DNA of 64,000 nucleotides from Pyropia yezoensis (Eukaryota; Rhodophyta; Bangiophyceae; Bangiales; Bangiaceae), in NCBI GenBank assembly GCA_009829735.1, contig CM020620.1:13947420-14011419 (forward strand), given 5' to 3'. The position numbers and the translations under genes are program-made. Shown in pieces: positions 34,201-42,870 of this stretch (the first letter of the stretch is position 1; the number at the start of each line of letters is the position of its first letter). The notes below the pieces were generated by a model. The model was not told where the DNA came from, did no database searches, and saw nothing but the letters and a program-made list of their open reading frames with translations.

Positions 34201-35225
34201 TCACGAAACTTACGCGAGCGATCCCTCTGGCAGAGATCACGGCCATGTCGGTCGTGTGAGCCTTCCTAGATCACTGGGTAGCCGCTTGTGGCATCCCGGA
34301 CAGTACACTGTGGGACAACGGACCGCAGTTTGCGTCCGTACTGTTTCAGGGAGTGCTGGATATGTTGGAGGTTCAGGCAAACTATGACGCCCTCTACCAC
34401 CCGCAACCTAATGAGCAGGTGGAGCACTTCAACAAGACTATTTTTCGGCAGCTGCACCTCTATGTGAGTGAGCACGTGAAAACATGGGACCAAGATATAT
34501 CTATTTTTACTACTGCCTACAATTCGCAGGTTCACTCCTCTACAGGGGAAGTACCCCTCGCTTTTGTGACTCCGCGCCGTGTGCGGTCTATTGCGGTACA
34601 GCGGCCGCTCCCAAGTAGAGAGGCAGGTGGCGGGACACCTTCTCCTACTGAGAGTAAGGTGGAGTTCGCTGCTAGGCTTGAAAAGCTCATCCCTAAAGTC
34701 AGGGCTGAGATGGACAAAGCACAAACGCGCTACAAGCGTACCTTTGACAAAAAGGTGCGCAATCCTAAGCATGTCCCCGAGCAGGGTGACTGGGTACTGG
34801 CTCACTCACACATCCCAACTGGGGGAAAGTTGGTATTCCAGACGAAGGCGCCGTACCAGGTCCTTCGTACTGATTGGCGGCGCTTCACCATCGAAAGTGA
34901 CGATGGGGTCCGCACAGTAAACGGACAGGACGTGGTAAAAGTTGCACCACCGCCTGCAGGCGACCCAGCTTGGGCGCGTGCGTTGGAAGCGTGGCGCCTC
35001 CCCTCACTGCCTGCGGCCAAACAGGGCCCGCAGGAGTACGTGTTCGATAAGTTCATCGACCACGGCTGGGATGAGGACACCAACCGCCTCATGTTGAGGG
35101 TGCGTTGGTTCGGCTACAAAGCCAAAGATGATACGTGGGAATATGTGGAGGACCTTCCCGCTGAGAAGGTCCGGGCATACTGTGCCCGGAATGAGATAGA
35201 CCCTAACAGCCCTCCCTCAACATGA
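31240..35225 (+). pseudogene. pol, family A copy 2 (protease-RT-RNase H intact; integrase frameshifted)
   Basis: The 983-codon frame from the ATG at 31240 contains the protease DTGSGASF (residue 81), RT FCIDYRKLNEST (~32508), FGLCNAPTTFQ (~32725) and catalytic YLDD (~32810), RNase H DVDASYDQLGCVLLQ (~33258), and the HxH half of the integrase zinc finger (HNAPTGGH, ~33925). A frameshift near 34,017 moves CTSCAQNR and MDILGPMPV (first catalytic Asp) to another frame. A second shift at ~34,195 and a TGA at ~34,257 follow; both lesions also occur in copy 1. WDNGPQF and HPQPNEQVEHF, then the chromodomain (YVFDKFIDHGW, LRVRWFGYKAKDDTWE), complete it to 35225. The chromodomain would direct insertion to marked chromatin. 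Confidence 0.9.
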
Positions 35226-35339
35226 GGGAAAGCCGGGTACCAGTGCCAAGAGAGTGCTTCAAGTCGAAGTGGTACGCAGAGTGGCTTTTAACTACAGCCC
35301 TAACCCTCATCACACTCTCACAACAAAGGCAGCTGCCAA

Positions 35340-35759
35340 CTAGGCACGCATGCTAGACTCCCCAACACCACGGCCCTCGCCCGCACGTTGAGGCGAGCGG
35401 CGAGACCCACGCCGACAACGTTCCTCACCAGTCGGCTGGGCCGGCGGCTCCAAGTCGGATCCGTCGCGCCCCTCACGGTCGCGCAAGTGGCGACGACCGC
35501 GGCCACTCTTCTGTATGGTCTTGCGCGCAAGTTGGCGACGCAGACACCGGACCGACTCCGACTCTGACGGAGTAGAGGACTCCGAGACGAAATAAGACAA
35601 CGCGTCTTCCGACACGGAGGGAGAACGCCGTGAGCGTCGGCGACGACGGCGAGTAGGCGAGTATGCCCGGCTTGCACGACGTTTGCCACGCCCAAAAGGG
35701 GCTGGCTGGGGCACAATAGCTCCGATGCGAGCCAACTCGGCCGTCATAAACCCCGCTAC
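35340..35759 (-). CDS. Arg/Ser-rich continuation of the antisense ORF beyond the TAG
   Basis: In the same frame as the antisense ORF that ends at the TAG (35760-35762), with an internal ATG at 35747. It encodes a basic tail: GKRRASRAYSPTRRRRRRSRR, acidic-Ser patches (SVSEDALSYFVSESS, SESES), then KTIQKSGRGRRHLRDREG, ending at a TGA-side stop at 35340. The composition suggests nucleic-acid binding or an RS-like domain (inference). Copy 1 has the same arrangement with the same in-frame TAG, so it may be expressed by readthrough, or be a separate short ORF. Confidence 0.5.
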   Translation of the reverse strand, partial: VAGFMTAELARIGAIVPQPAPFGRGKRRASRAYSPTRRRRRRSRRSPSVSEDALSYFVSESSTPSESESVRCLRRQLARKTIQKSGRGRRHLRDREGRDGSDLEPPAQPTGEERCRRGSRRSPQRAGEGRGVGESSMRA

Positions 35760-37283
35760 CTACTCGCAACTCGCGGTCGCCACAACAGTACGAACGCGCT
35801 CCTCAAGTTGAGGAGTCTCGGAAAATTGAAGGGTTGCGGTCGACGCGGCCAACCAGGAAATGGTGCGCACCAACGTGGTGATCATCATCTCCGAGGTCAG
35901 AGGCGTGGCCGGTAACACCAATTTGGGGTAAACCGTCAGAAGGGTGGCCCCCAAGTTGGGGGACACCGGGGTGGACGACTCAACGGCCACGCTAATCGGG
36001 ATGTCTCCGTGCGGCTGGTAGGGGACAGGAGGAAGTGGAGGGGCACGCCGAGGTGGCGGTGCCCGGGTGTAACTGCGACCCCTACTCGGGGCCCCCGCAG
36101 TGGGTTGAGTCATATGGTCATCATATGAGGGCACGGCCATAACTATGGCCTTGTCCGGGGGTGGCGCAGTGTGGCGATCCACCCCCGGGGCATACGGGTA
36201 GTCCCCGATGCCCAACCCCTCTCGTAGGACCACACGGCCGTCGTGAAGTTCACGAGCGACCCATACGAACTGGCGAAGTGCGCCATCGTCCTTGGGCCCA
36301 CGAGTGGGGCGGCGCAGCTTGTGCTCAATGCTCTCCCACTCGATAAACTTGTGAAGGCGGAGCATCTCCTCAAGTAGAGTGAGTTGCCCTGATGAGCACC
36401 CCTCAGCAACTAGGTGAGGGGTGAGCTGTTCCAAACCTTGGATAAGCCGAAGAGGACGATGCCAAAGCATCCCGCGCCGCTGCACACAGGACACCCAGGT
36501 CGACATGACCTCGAGGAGCCACTGGGTGGCCAACATGGCCCACACCAGGTGATCTGGGCTAGCCGTCAACATGACGGAGCCGAAGTGGTCGAGCAACCGT
36601 GACAGTAGCGCCGGAAACCCGTAGGGGACCTCAACTTGAGGCCACCACTCGGGCTTCTTGGGATAGTACTGCTCTTTGCTAGCAGGTGACTGCTGCGGAA
36701 ACTCAAGTTGAGCCGAGGTCACCAAGTAGGGACCTCGCCGGAAGTCCTTCTCCATCCGCACATCAAAGTGATGAGTGTGCGGATCGGCCTCGTGAAGGTA
36801 CGGGGGGCGAGTTGCCACCGCGTCTTCAGTAAAGGTCGGCAAGTTGCCGGGACCCGGGATAGTTCCCCCGCGGTCCATCATGGCCTTGGCCCGCTGTACG
36901 TCTTCGACCTCCTCATCGTCCAGGAAGGCAAACTGGTCCGTCCTGAACCCGGCCGGGAACCCGACCCCACGGGGATACTTCTCCCGTAGGCGGTCCCACA
37001 CCCGACCCATCGCTGTGCCAAGTCGGCCACAGCGAAGAACAGTCAACCCCTCCTCATACAGAGGCCAAGCGGGGTAAAACCACCGCCCGAAGGCCTCACG
37101 CGGGACAACTTGTCCCGCCTCCGGGGGAGATCCCGCCGTCAACCCAAAGCCGGGTGACGCGGGAGTCCCATCACCCGGAGCGATCGCGGAGCCCCCGCCG
37201 GAAGTCCCGGCGGGCGCTGCACCGTAGGAGGTGTCCTCCATACGTTCATCGAGGGAGTCCGTCTCCACCCCCGGGGTCGCCAT
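35760..37283 (-). CDS. Antisense ORF (aORF) protein of the family A retrotransposon, unknown function
   Basis: 507 residues from the ATG at 37283 (MATPGVETDSLDERMED), on the strand opposite to gag-pol, between the chromodomain and the 3' LTR. I recognise no known family. After a Gly/Pro/Ala-rich start come GRWFYPAWPLYEEGL, DPHTHHFDVRMEKDF, YYPKKPEWWPQVEVPYGFP, a helical block (LLSRLLDHF, LVWAMLATQWLLEVM), LRLHKFIEWESIEHKLRRP, LRQFVWVARELHDGRVVLREG, a Pro/Arg linker and a final helical block LVRTISWLAASTATLQF. No signal peptide or clear zinc finger. The sense strand here has no comparable frame, copy 1 keeps a diverged version, and family B has a similar antisense protein, so this is unlikely to be chance. 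It could be driven from a promoter near the 3' LTR. Confidence 0.7.
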   Translation of the reverse strand: MATPGVETDSLDERMEDTSYGAAPAGTSGGGSAIAPGDGTPASPGFGLTAGSPPEAGQVVPREAFGRWFYPAWPLYEEGLTVLRCGRLGTAMGRVWDRLREKYPRGVGFPAGFRTDQFAFLDDEEVEDVQRAKAMMDRGGTIPGPGNLPTFTEDAVATRPPYLHEADPHTHHFDVRMEKDFRRGPYLVTSAQLEFPQQSPASKEQYYPKKPEWWPQVEVPYGFPALLSRLLDHFGSVMLTASPDHLVWAMLATQWLLEVMSTWVSCVQRRGMLWHRPLRLIQGLEQLTPHLVAEGCSSGQLTLLEEMLRLHKFIEWESIEHKLRRPTRGPKDDGALRQFVWVARELHDGRVVLREGLGIGDYPYAPGVDRHTAPPPDKAIVMAVPSYDDHMTQPTAGAPSRGRSYTRAPPPRRAPPLPPVPYQPHGDIPISVAVESSTPVSPNLGATLLTVYPKLVLPATPLTSEMMITTLVRTISWLAASTATLQFSETPQLEERVRTVVATASCE

Positions 37284-37608
37284 GGCTCTCCCCAAGTTGG
37301 GGTGAGACGCCCTGGCTACAGCGGCACGAGACCCGCCTCGAGTTGAGAGGGACTCGGATCGTTGGTAGACGGGTGGCCTCCCCAGCGTGGGGCGGCCCAG
37401 GGGAAGGTGAAGGGGATGTGTTGGTGATGGTGAAGTGGGAACCGGGGAGAGCAAGCTGCCGAGTGGGCAAGCTTGAGGAGAGGGGCGGTCAACGTGACCG
37501 CCTCCACGTCCACGGTACGTACTCGAGGGGGGACAGCAAGTCGCGCCCGCAACGCCGAGACGTGCGTTTACGCACCCCCTCACAGGGCCGACCGGGTCGG
37601 TCGGAACT

Positions 37609-37621
37609 GAGGAGAGGGGAG
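37609..37621 (+). promoter_or_regulatory. Polypurine tract, copy 2
   Basis: GAGGAGAGGGGAG directly before the LTR TGTGGCA at 37622, identical to the tract of copy 1. Confidence 0.85.
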
Positions 37622-38088
37622 TGTGGCACTATTGACCCCCAGGTAGGGGGGCAACACGTGCCATGCAAGGGGCGGCAGGCCACTAGCTTGACCCGTTCCT
37701 CCTCCTGCATTTGGGTCCATATTCCCTAAGTTTGGGATAGGTAGCTTAGTAGTAAATCCAACTTGGATTTGAGGGTTTTCTGCATTTATCGTCGTGAATT
37801 TTCGTGTGGTCCGGTGGGCAGGTGCTGGGGTGGGAGATTCTGAGTGGCGAGATGCTGAGGGGACCCTGGGGGGATAAGGGGAGGGACAGCGGGGCTTGGC
37901 CCTGCGTCCCCGTCCGGACCAAGAAACTGTTGGACCACACACCATCTTCTTGTTTGTCAGTAGGGGGAATGCCCCACAACAGGGACAGAGTGTGTGCGAC
38001 TTGCACTTCTTCCGGTTCCCCGGACACGGGAGGCAGCCCTTGTACACCGCCCCAACTTGGGTGCCGTGTGTGCGAGAGGTTTTTGCCA
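37622..38088 (+). repeat. 3' LTR of copy 2, truncated by two bases
   Basis: Starts TGTGGCACTATTGACC and runs colinear with the other family A LTRs, without the 126-bp duplication. It ends TTTTTGCCA where the others continue CA, and then joins inverted RT sequence (AACACAATGATATCG). The junction has one or two bases of ambiguity, as in end-joining. Confidence 0.85.
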
Positions 38089-38091
38089 AAA

Positions 38092-39681
38092 CACAATGAT
38101 ATCGTCTAGGTACACGAGACAGATCTGCCACCGTACTCCGGCCAGAATCATGTCCATAGCGTGCTGGAAAGTTGTAGGCGCGTTGCACAGTCCAAACGGT
38201 AGGCGCTTGCACTGGTAGGTACAACAGTGACAGGTAAAGGAAGTTTTATGCCTGTCTTCCGGGGCAATGGGAATTTGCCAGTACCCCGCGTTACAGTCCA
38301 GGGTAGAGAACACGTTTGCCTCCCCCAGAGAGTCCAGACAGTCGTCCATCCTAGGTAGGGGATAACTGTCCTTCACCGTGCTCTCGTTGAGCTTACGGTA
38401 GTCGATACAAAACCGGGGGGTCCCATCAACTTTGGGGACGATAACCACCGGACTCGCCCACTCGGCGTTGCTGGCCTCGATAACATCGAGGGCCTCCATG
38501 CGAGCGATTTGCTCCTTAACGAGGGCCCTCGAACGGGGTCCTCCCCTATACGGTTGTTGGCGTATAGGGGGTGCACCGGGCTTCAACTCGATCCGGTGTT
38601 GGGTGGCTCTCATGAGTCCCAATTGACCATCCCACAACTTGTGATATTGGTCCAAGAGGCGTTCAACTTGAACCCTCAACCTGGGTGGAACACCCTCCAT
38701 GTTCACATGGGGCCGAGGAGAGGCGGCCGACTTGGCTTGGTGCTTCTCCTTTCCGGACTTCGGGTTGCTGCTCGCGCCCGCATTGAGGGTGACCGCTACT
38801 ACCGGTCCCTCATGTTGGTCGATATAGCCGAACTTGGCTCCCGACTTGAAGTACTTGGGCGACGAGCTCAGGTTCATAACCTGGATCCTCCACGGGACCC
38901 CGGCTTTGGATTCCATCGTGCCAAGGGCAACATGCACTTGGTGCTTGCGAGCAAGACGGGGGTGAGGATGCACCAACACGATCCCCGTATAATCAGTTAC
39001 AACGTCAACGTGCGCCACCGAGTTGGGGTGCAACGTGACTTTACGGGCTAAACGCAGGGTAGCAGTAAACCCTTCTCTCACGGAGAAAACAGGCTTCGAC
39101 TGTGAGACTGTCACAGGAGCCACAGACTTTCCCTTACCAAGGTTGGGGATGGTCTCCCCATTCATCAACTTGACCCAATACTCAGGGCCACAAATCAAAG
39201 GCACTTGTGTTACAACATAAGGGGTACCCAGAAGCAGGGGTACCGATATATTCTCAACTACTCCATAGGTCACGTCGACCTCATGGGTTCCCAACCTAGT
39301 TGGTAGGGTCACGGCACCAACGATGGGAAGTACCCCACCATTGATGTCGATCAGATGGTCAGCTTTAGACTTCCAGCGCTGGAGCTTCATCTCCGTTGGT
39401 AATAGCGACTTGCGTATGAAGGAGGCTCCTGACCCGGTATCAAGTACGATGCGGGCACAACAGGCACGGCCGGGGGCTAGTTGCACCCGTCCAGCCACCT
39501 GGAAGTTCTCACCCGTCAGCACCACGATGACCCGACGTGGGTTGTCGTTCTTGGGGAGTCCTACCCGAGGTGGGCGGACTCCCTTTGGTCGCCGCAGCAT
39601 CCGGCAGGGTTGGTTCGTCCTCTTGACCCACTTGGCCGAGGCTGCCGTTGTGAGCTTCGGACGCCCAGCTCCAACGGTCAT
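38092..39681 (-). pseudogene. pol, copy 3, truncated within RT
   Basis: From the ATG at 39681 the frame is open through the protease (DTGSGASF) and RT as far as CLVYLDDIIVF. It then runs by chance into antisense LTR sequence, so the last ~45 codons of the 574-codon open frame (below ~38,092) are not pol. It is almost the same as copy 2 (one Lys/Arg difference in VSQSKPVF is visible). It lacks the RT thumb, RNase H and integrase. Confidence 0.88.
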
Positions 39682-41624
39682 TCGTTTCCCGCCGACTTGG
39701 CGTCCGAATCTGAGGACGAAGGGGAAGACGACGAGTCCGAGGACGACGTGTCCGCCCCCTTCGCCGAGGATGTGGCGACCGCCACTACCGGTCGAGGTCC
39801 ACCCTCGCGGCGTGAACGTACTTCGTTCGTAGCCGACTTCTTACTCGCATTCCTAACTTGTTGTTGGATGCGTTTACTCAGCTTGGGGCAATCATATGCC
39901 CAGTGTCCATCGGAGTTGCAGTTCCAACACCGATTGTCAGTTCCCGGAGGGGTCTTCCCAACTGGGGAAGACGAAGAGATACCCTGGGAAGTTCCCACGG
40001 CAGCTACCACCCTTTCCTTGCGGATTCGGCGCGCCTCTCTCAACTCTCTGGCCTGGCGTGCCTCCTCGCGTTCCTTGGCCAACTCGGCCTGACGCTCCTG
40101 GCGTTGTTCCTCCCGCAACTTGCGATAGGCCTCACCCCTGCGGTAGGCGAACCTGGCCAACTCGGCCAGGGTCGCCCGGGCAGTGTTATTCTCCCGGGTC
40201 TCCATCCGGACTGACCAATGGATTCCCTCCACAAACCGACTCTTCACCACAGCTTGTGGATGAAGAAACCCACAAAGATTGTTGAGCTTACGAACTCGCT
40301 CCGCAAAGGACAACTCGTCCTCCGCCTCTTCCTGATGGGCTTGCGTAAACTCCTCGAATTGAGAAGACAACGCCGCTTCATCAACCATGGCTCTCAACAA
40401 CCAGTTGACGAGCTCCAAATAGGACGTCACCTCACCAGCGCCTGCACTTGAGGAGCTGGGCATGACGGACATAAGTTCTGTCCGCAGGTCGCCCTTCGTG
40501 AACTCCTGTAGCATATAGAAAGCCATACCTTCACTTATGGCATTGTCGTCACAGGCTTTTGTGAAACGACGTAGAAGCTCAAAGACACGGAGGGGGGGAG
40601 TTCAATCCCACTCCGCTTTGTGCCCAAAAGAGTGAAGTGCATTCTTCTTGGCACGGCCCATGGCTTGGGCCTGGTCAAGACCATACGCCACCGACTTGTT
40701 GTGGAGGGCGTAGGTCTCACAGTCAAAGATCCTCTGGTAGACCGGGTTGGCTACCTGGATCTTGGGCGGCACCTCACGTTGAGGGAACAGCCGCTGTGGC
40801 ACTGGGGCAAGTTCACCCTCAGTGCCCATAGTCTGGCGCGGCGCGCTTGGTGTAGCCGCCGGCGTTTCCGGGGGGAACTCCCCCATGAAGGGCGTACGCC
40901 CCACCGAGTATGGTGTGGCTCCCTCGTTGGGAGTCACAGGTGTCGCCCCCTGTTCGGGGCGACCAGAGGTAGGCGTGAGGGGGGATTCCCCCTGCGCCTG
41001 CGGGCTTGAAAGCCCCGATCCGGTCTGGACATTGAGGCCATCTGGCAAACACGCCACAATCTGATTCAGAATTGTATTCGTCATCGTGACCCCCAGGTCC
41101 GGCAAAGTCTGTCGCAACACATTGGTCGCCTCCCGACGGACAGTTTCCGCGAGGAGTGGATTGACGACTCCAGTTGAGTCTCGGTCCGCCTCCGGGAGTC
41201 CACCTGAGGGGTAACCACGTTCCTCAGGGGTCTCAACCGGGGGCGAGGGCGCGAGCCCATCGCCGACCAATGGAGGCCCACCGTCCTCCGAAAGCCTAGT
41301 TGGCGACGGCTCCATGCCAAATTTGGCTCCAACCCGGGTGGAACCCGCAGGGACAGTCCTCTCACCTTGGGACTTTCCCGTTGAGTACACCACGCGGTGG
41401 CCAGACTTCGGCCCACCTACATCAGAAGTGTCACCCGAATGAACTCCCGACTGAGTCGGGGTGGCCTGTTGCCCGCCCGCACTTCCGGTCCTGCTGGCTT
41501 GAGGGACCTCCAGTCCCTCTGCGACCCCAGGTAAACCCACCTGTGTCTCACCAGTATTCAAAGGCACTGAAGTACGTGCGTCACCCGTGTACTCCCCGGG
41601 CGACGGGGGGTCCGAACTAGCCAT
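39678..41624 (-). pseudogene. gag, copy 3 (one in-frame TGA)
   Basis: ATG at 41624 (MASSDPPSPGEYTGD). The frame stays open across the place where copy 2 is shifted (MGEFPPETPAATPS) down to the TGA near 40,602 after HKAEWD. The distal part from 40526 includes the CCHC knuckle CWNCNSDGHWAYDC and the Ser/Asp tail. Its TGA again overlaps the pol ATG (39681-39678). One base change (TGA to GGA, as in copy 1) would separate this from an uninterrupted frame; I note the difference only. Confidence 0.85.
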
Positions 41625-41743
41625 GTTGGCTGACGATCCGTATGACACGGTCCAAGTCCACCGTTCCTCTGAGACAGAGGGCCCCCTACACCCGGGTGCA
41701 CCCGGAGGTAAAGTTTACCCCTGTCCCCTGCTGCTCCACAAAA

Positions 41744-42337
41744 TGTGGCAAAAACCACTTGCACACACGACACCCAAGTTGGGGCGGTGTACAAGGGCTG
41801 CCTCCCGTGTCCGGGGAACCGGAAGAAGTGCAAGTCGCACACACTCTGTCCCTGTTGTGGGGCAAACCCCCCACTGACAAACAAGAGGATGGTGTGTGGT
41901 CCAACAGTTTCTTGGTCGGGACGGGGACGCAGGGCCAAGCCCCGCTGTCCCTCCCCTTATCCCCCCAGGGTCCCCTCAGAATCTCGCCACTCAGAATCTC
42001 CCACCCCAGCACCTGCCCACCGGACCACACGAAAATTCACGACGATAAATGCAGAAAACCCTCAAATCCAAGTTGGATTTACTACTAAGCTACCTATCCC
42101 AAACTTAGGGAATATGGACCCAAATGCAGGGGGAGGAACGGATCAGGCTAGTGGACTGCCGCCCCTTGCATGGCACGTGTTGCCCCCCTACCTGGGGGTC
42201 AATACTGCCACAAAGCTAACTATCCCAAACTTAGGGAATATGGACCCAAATGCATGGGGAGGAACGGGTCAGGCTGGTGGCCTGCCGCCCCTTGCATGGC
42301 ACGTGTTGCCCCCTACCTGGGGGTCAATAATGCCACA
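41744..42337 (-). repeat. LTR of copy 3 with internal duplication
   Basis: 594 bp, TGCCACA at the outer (42331-42337) and TGTGGCA at the inner (41744-41750) side on the plus strand. It has the tandem ~126-bp unit seen in the LTR at 28584. The flank after 42337 is unrelated sequence. Confidence 0.87.
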
Positions 42338-42411
42338 GTTATGTTCTCCCGCATGTGATTCAATTAGCTTCTGGAGATTCGCTCTGGTCCGCAGATTGGC
42401 AAGGCGGTATC

Positions 42412-42870
42412 TGTTGAAAATACACTCCACAACACCTGACCCTTAACTGGGGTGGAATGTGAGCGCTGCCTCCAGCATCAGGGACGTCGGAAGAAGTGCA
42501 AGTCGTGCACACGCAATCCGTGAACACGAGCGACAAGGCACGATGGTGGCGTGTCGGCCAACAGTTTCTGGATCGCTGTGGGGAAGCGAGGCCCAGCCCC
42601 GCTTTCCCCCAACGCTTCCCCTTCCAGGTCCCCCAATAAATCACTTGAGTCGGAGATCTCCCACTCTAGCTTTTGCACACCGGGCCACCAGAAAACTCAG
42701 AGCGGCACAACGCAGAAAACCCTTAAATCCAAGTTGGACTCGCAATCGCGCGAAGAAACCCATACTTAGGAGAATTCGGGATCGAGCGCAATGGAAGAAA
42801 CGAATCAAAACCAGCTCTCTCCCGCAGTCCATGTGGACCGCCCTGCCCGCTCCGTGGGGCCAATGTCCGA
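42412..42870 (-). repeat. Diverged solo-type LTR related to family A
   Basis: Colinear with the minus-orientation family A LTR but clearly older. TGTTGAAAATACAC corresponds to TGTGGCAAAAACCAC; shared blocks include GAAGAAGTGCAAGTCG, GGCCAACAGTTTCT, CAGAAAACCC and AATCCAAGTTGGA. The outer end TCCGTGGGGCCAATGTCCGA matches the old end seen in the LTR at 19667. No coding sequence accompanies it, only ~75 bp from the array. Confidence 0.72.

Larger units (their letters stand above)
28584..38088 (+). mobile_element. Ty3/gypsy chromovirus, family A, copy 2 (best preserved)
   Basis: Head-to-tail with copy 1, sharing the LTR at 28584-29178. The internal region (29179-37621) holds gag, a 983-codon pol frame, integrase/chromodomain in shifted frames, the antisense ORF and the polypurine tract. 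The 3' LTR at 37622-38088 lacks its last two bases at a rearrangement junction. The two flanking LTRs differ in structure (the 126-bp duplication is only in the left one), so this is a recombination product rather than one clean insertion. Confidence 0.9.
38089..42337 (-). mobile_element. Inverted 5' half of a family A element (copy 3)
   Basis: Reads right to left: LTR (42337-41744), gag, then pol up to a breakpoint inside RT just after the YLDD motif. It is nearly identical by eye to 28584-32836 of copy 2, including the 126-bp LTR duplication and the gag TGA, so it looks like an inverted duplication of that segment. Nothing of RNase H, integrase or the antisense ORF is present. Confidence 0.88.

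Noticed and set aside
37957..38092. C-terminal extension of the inverted pol ORF beyond the RT breakpoint
   Set aside because: The frame only runs by chance into antisense LTR sequence and is not a real fusion protein.
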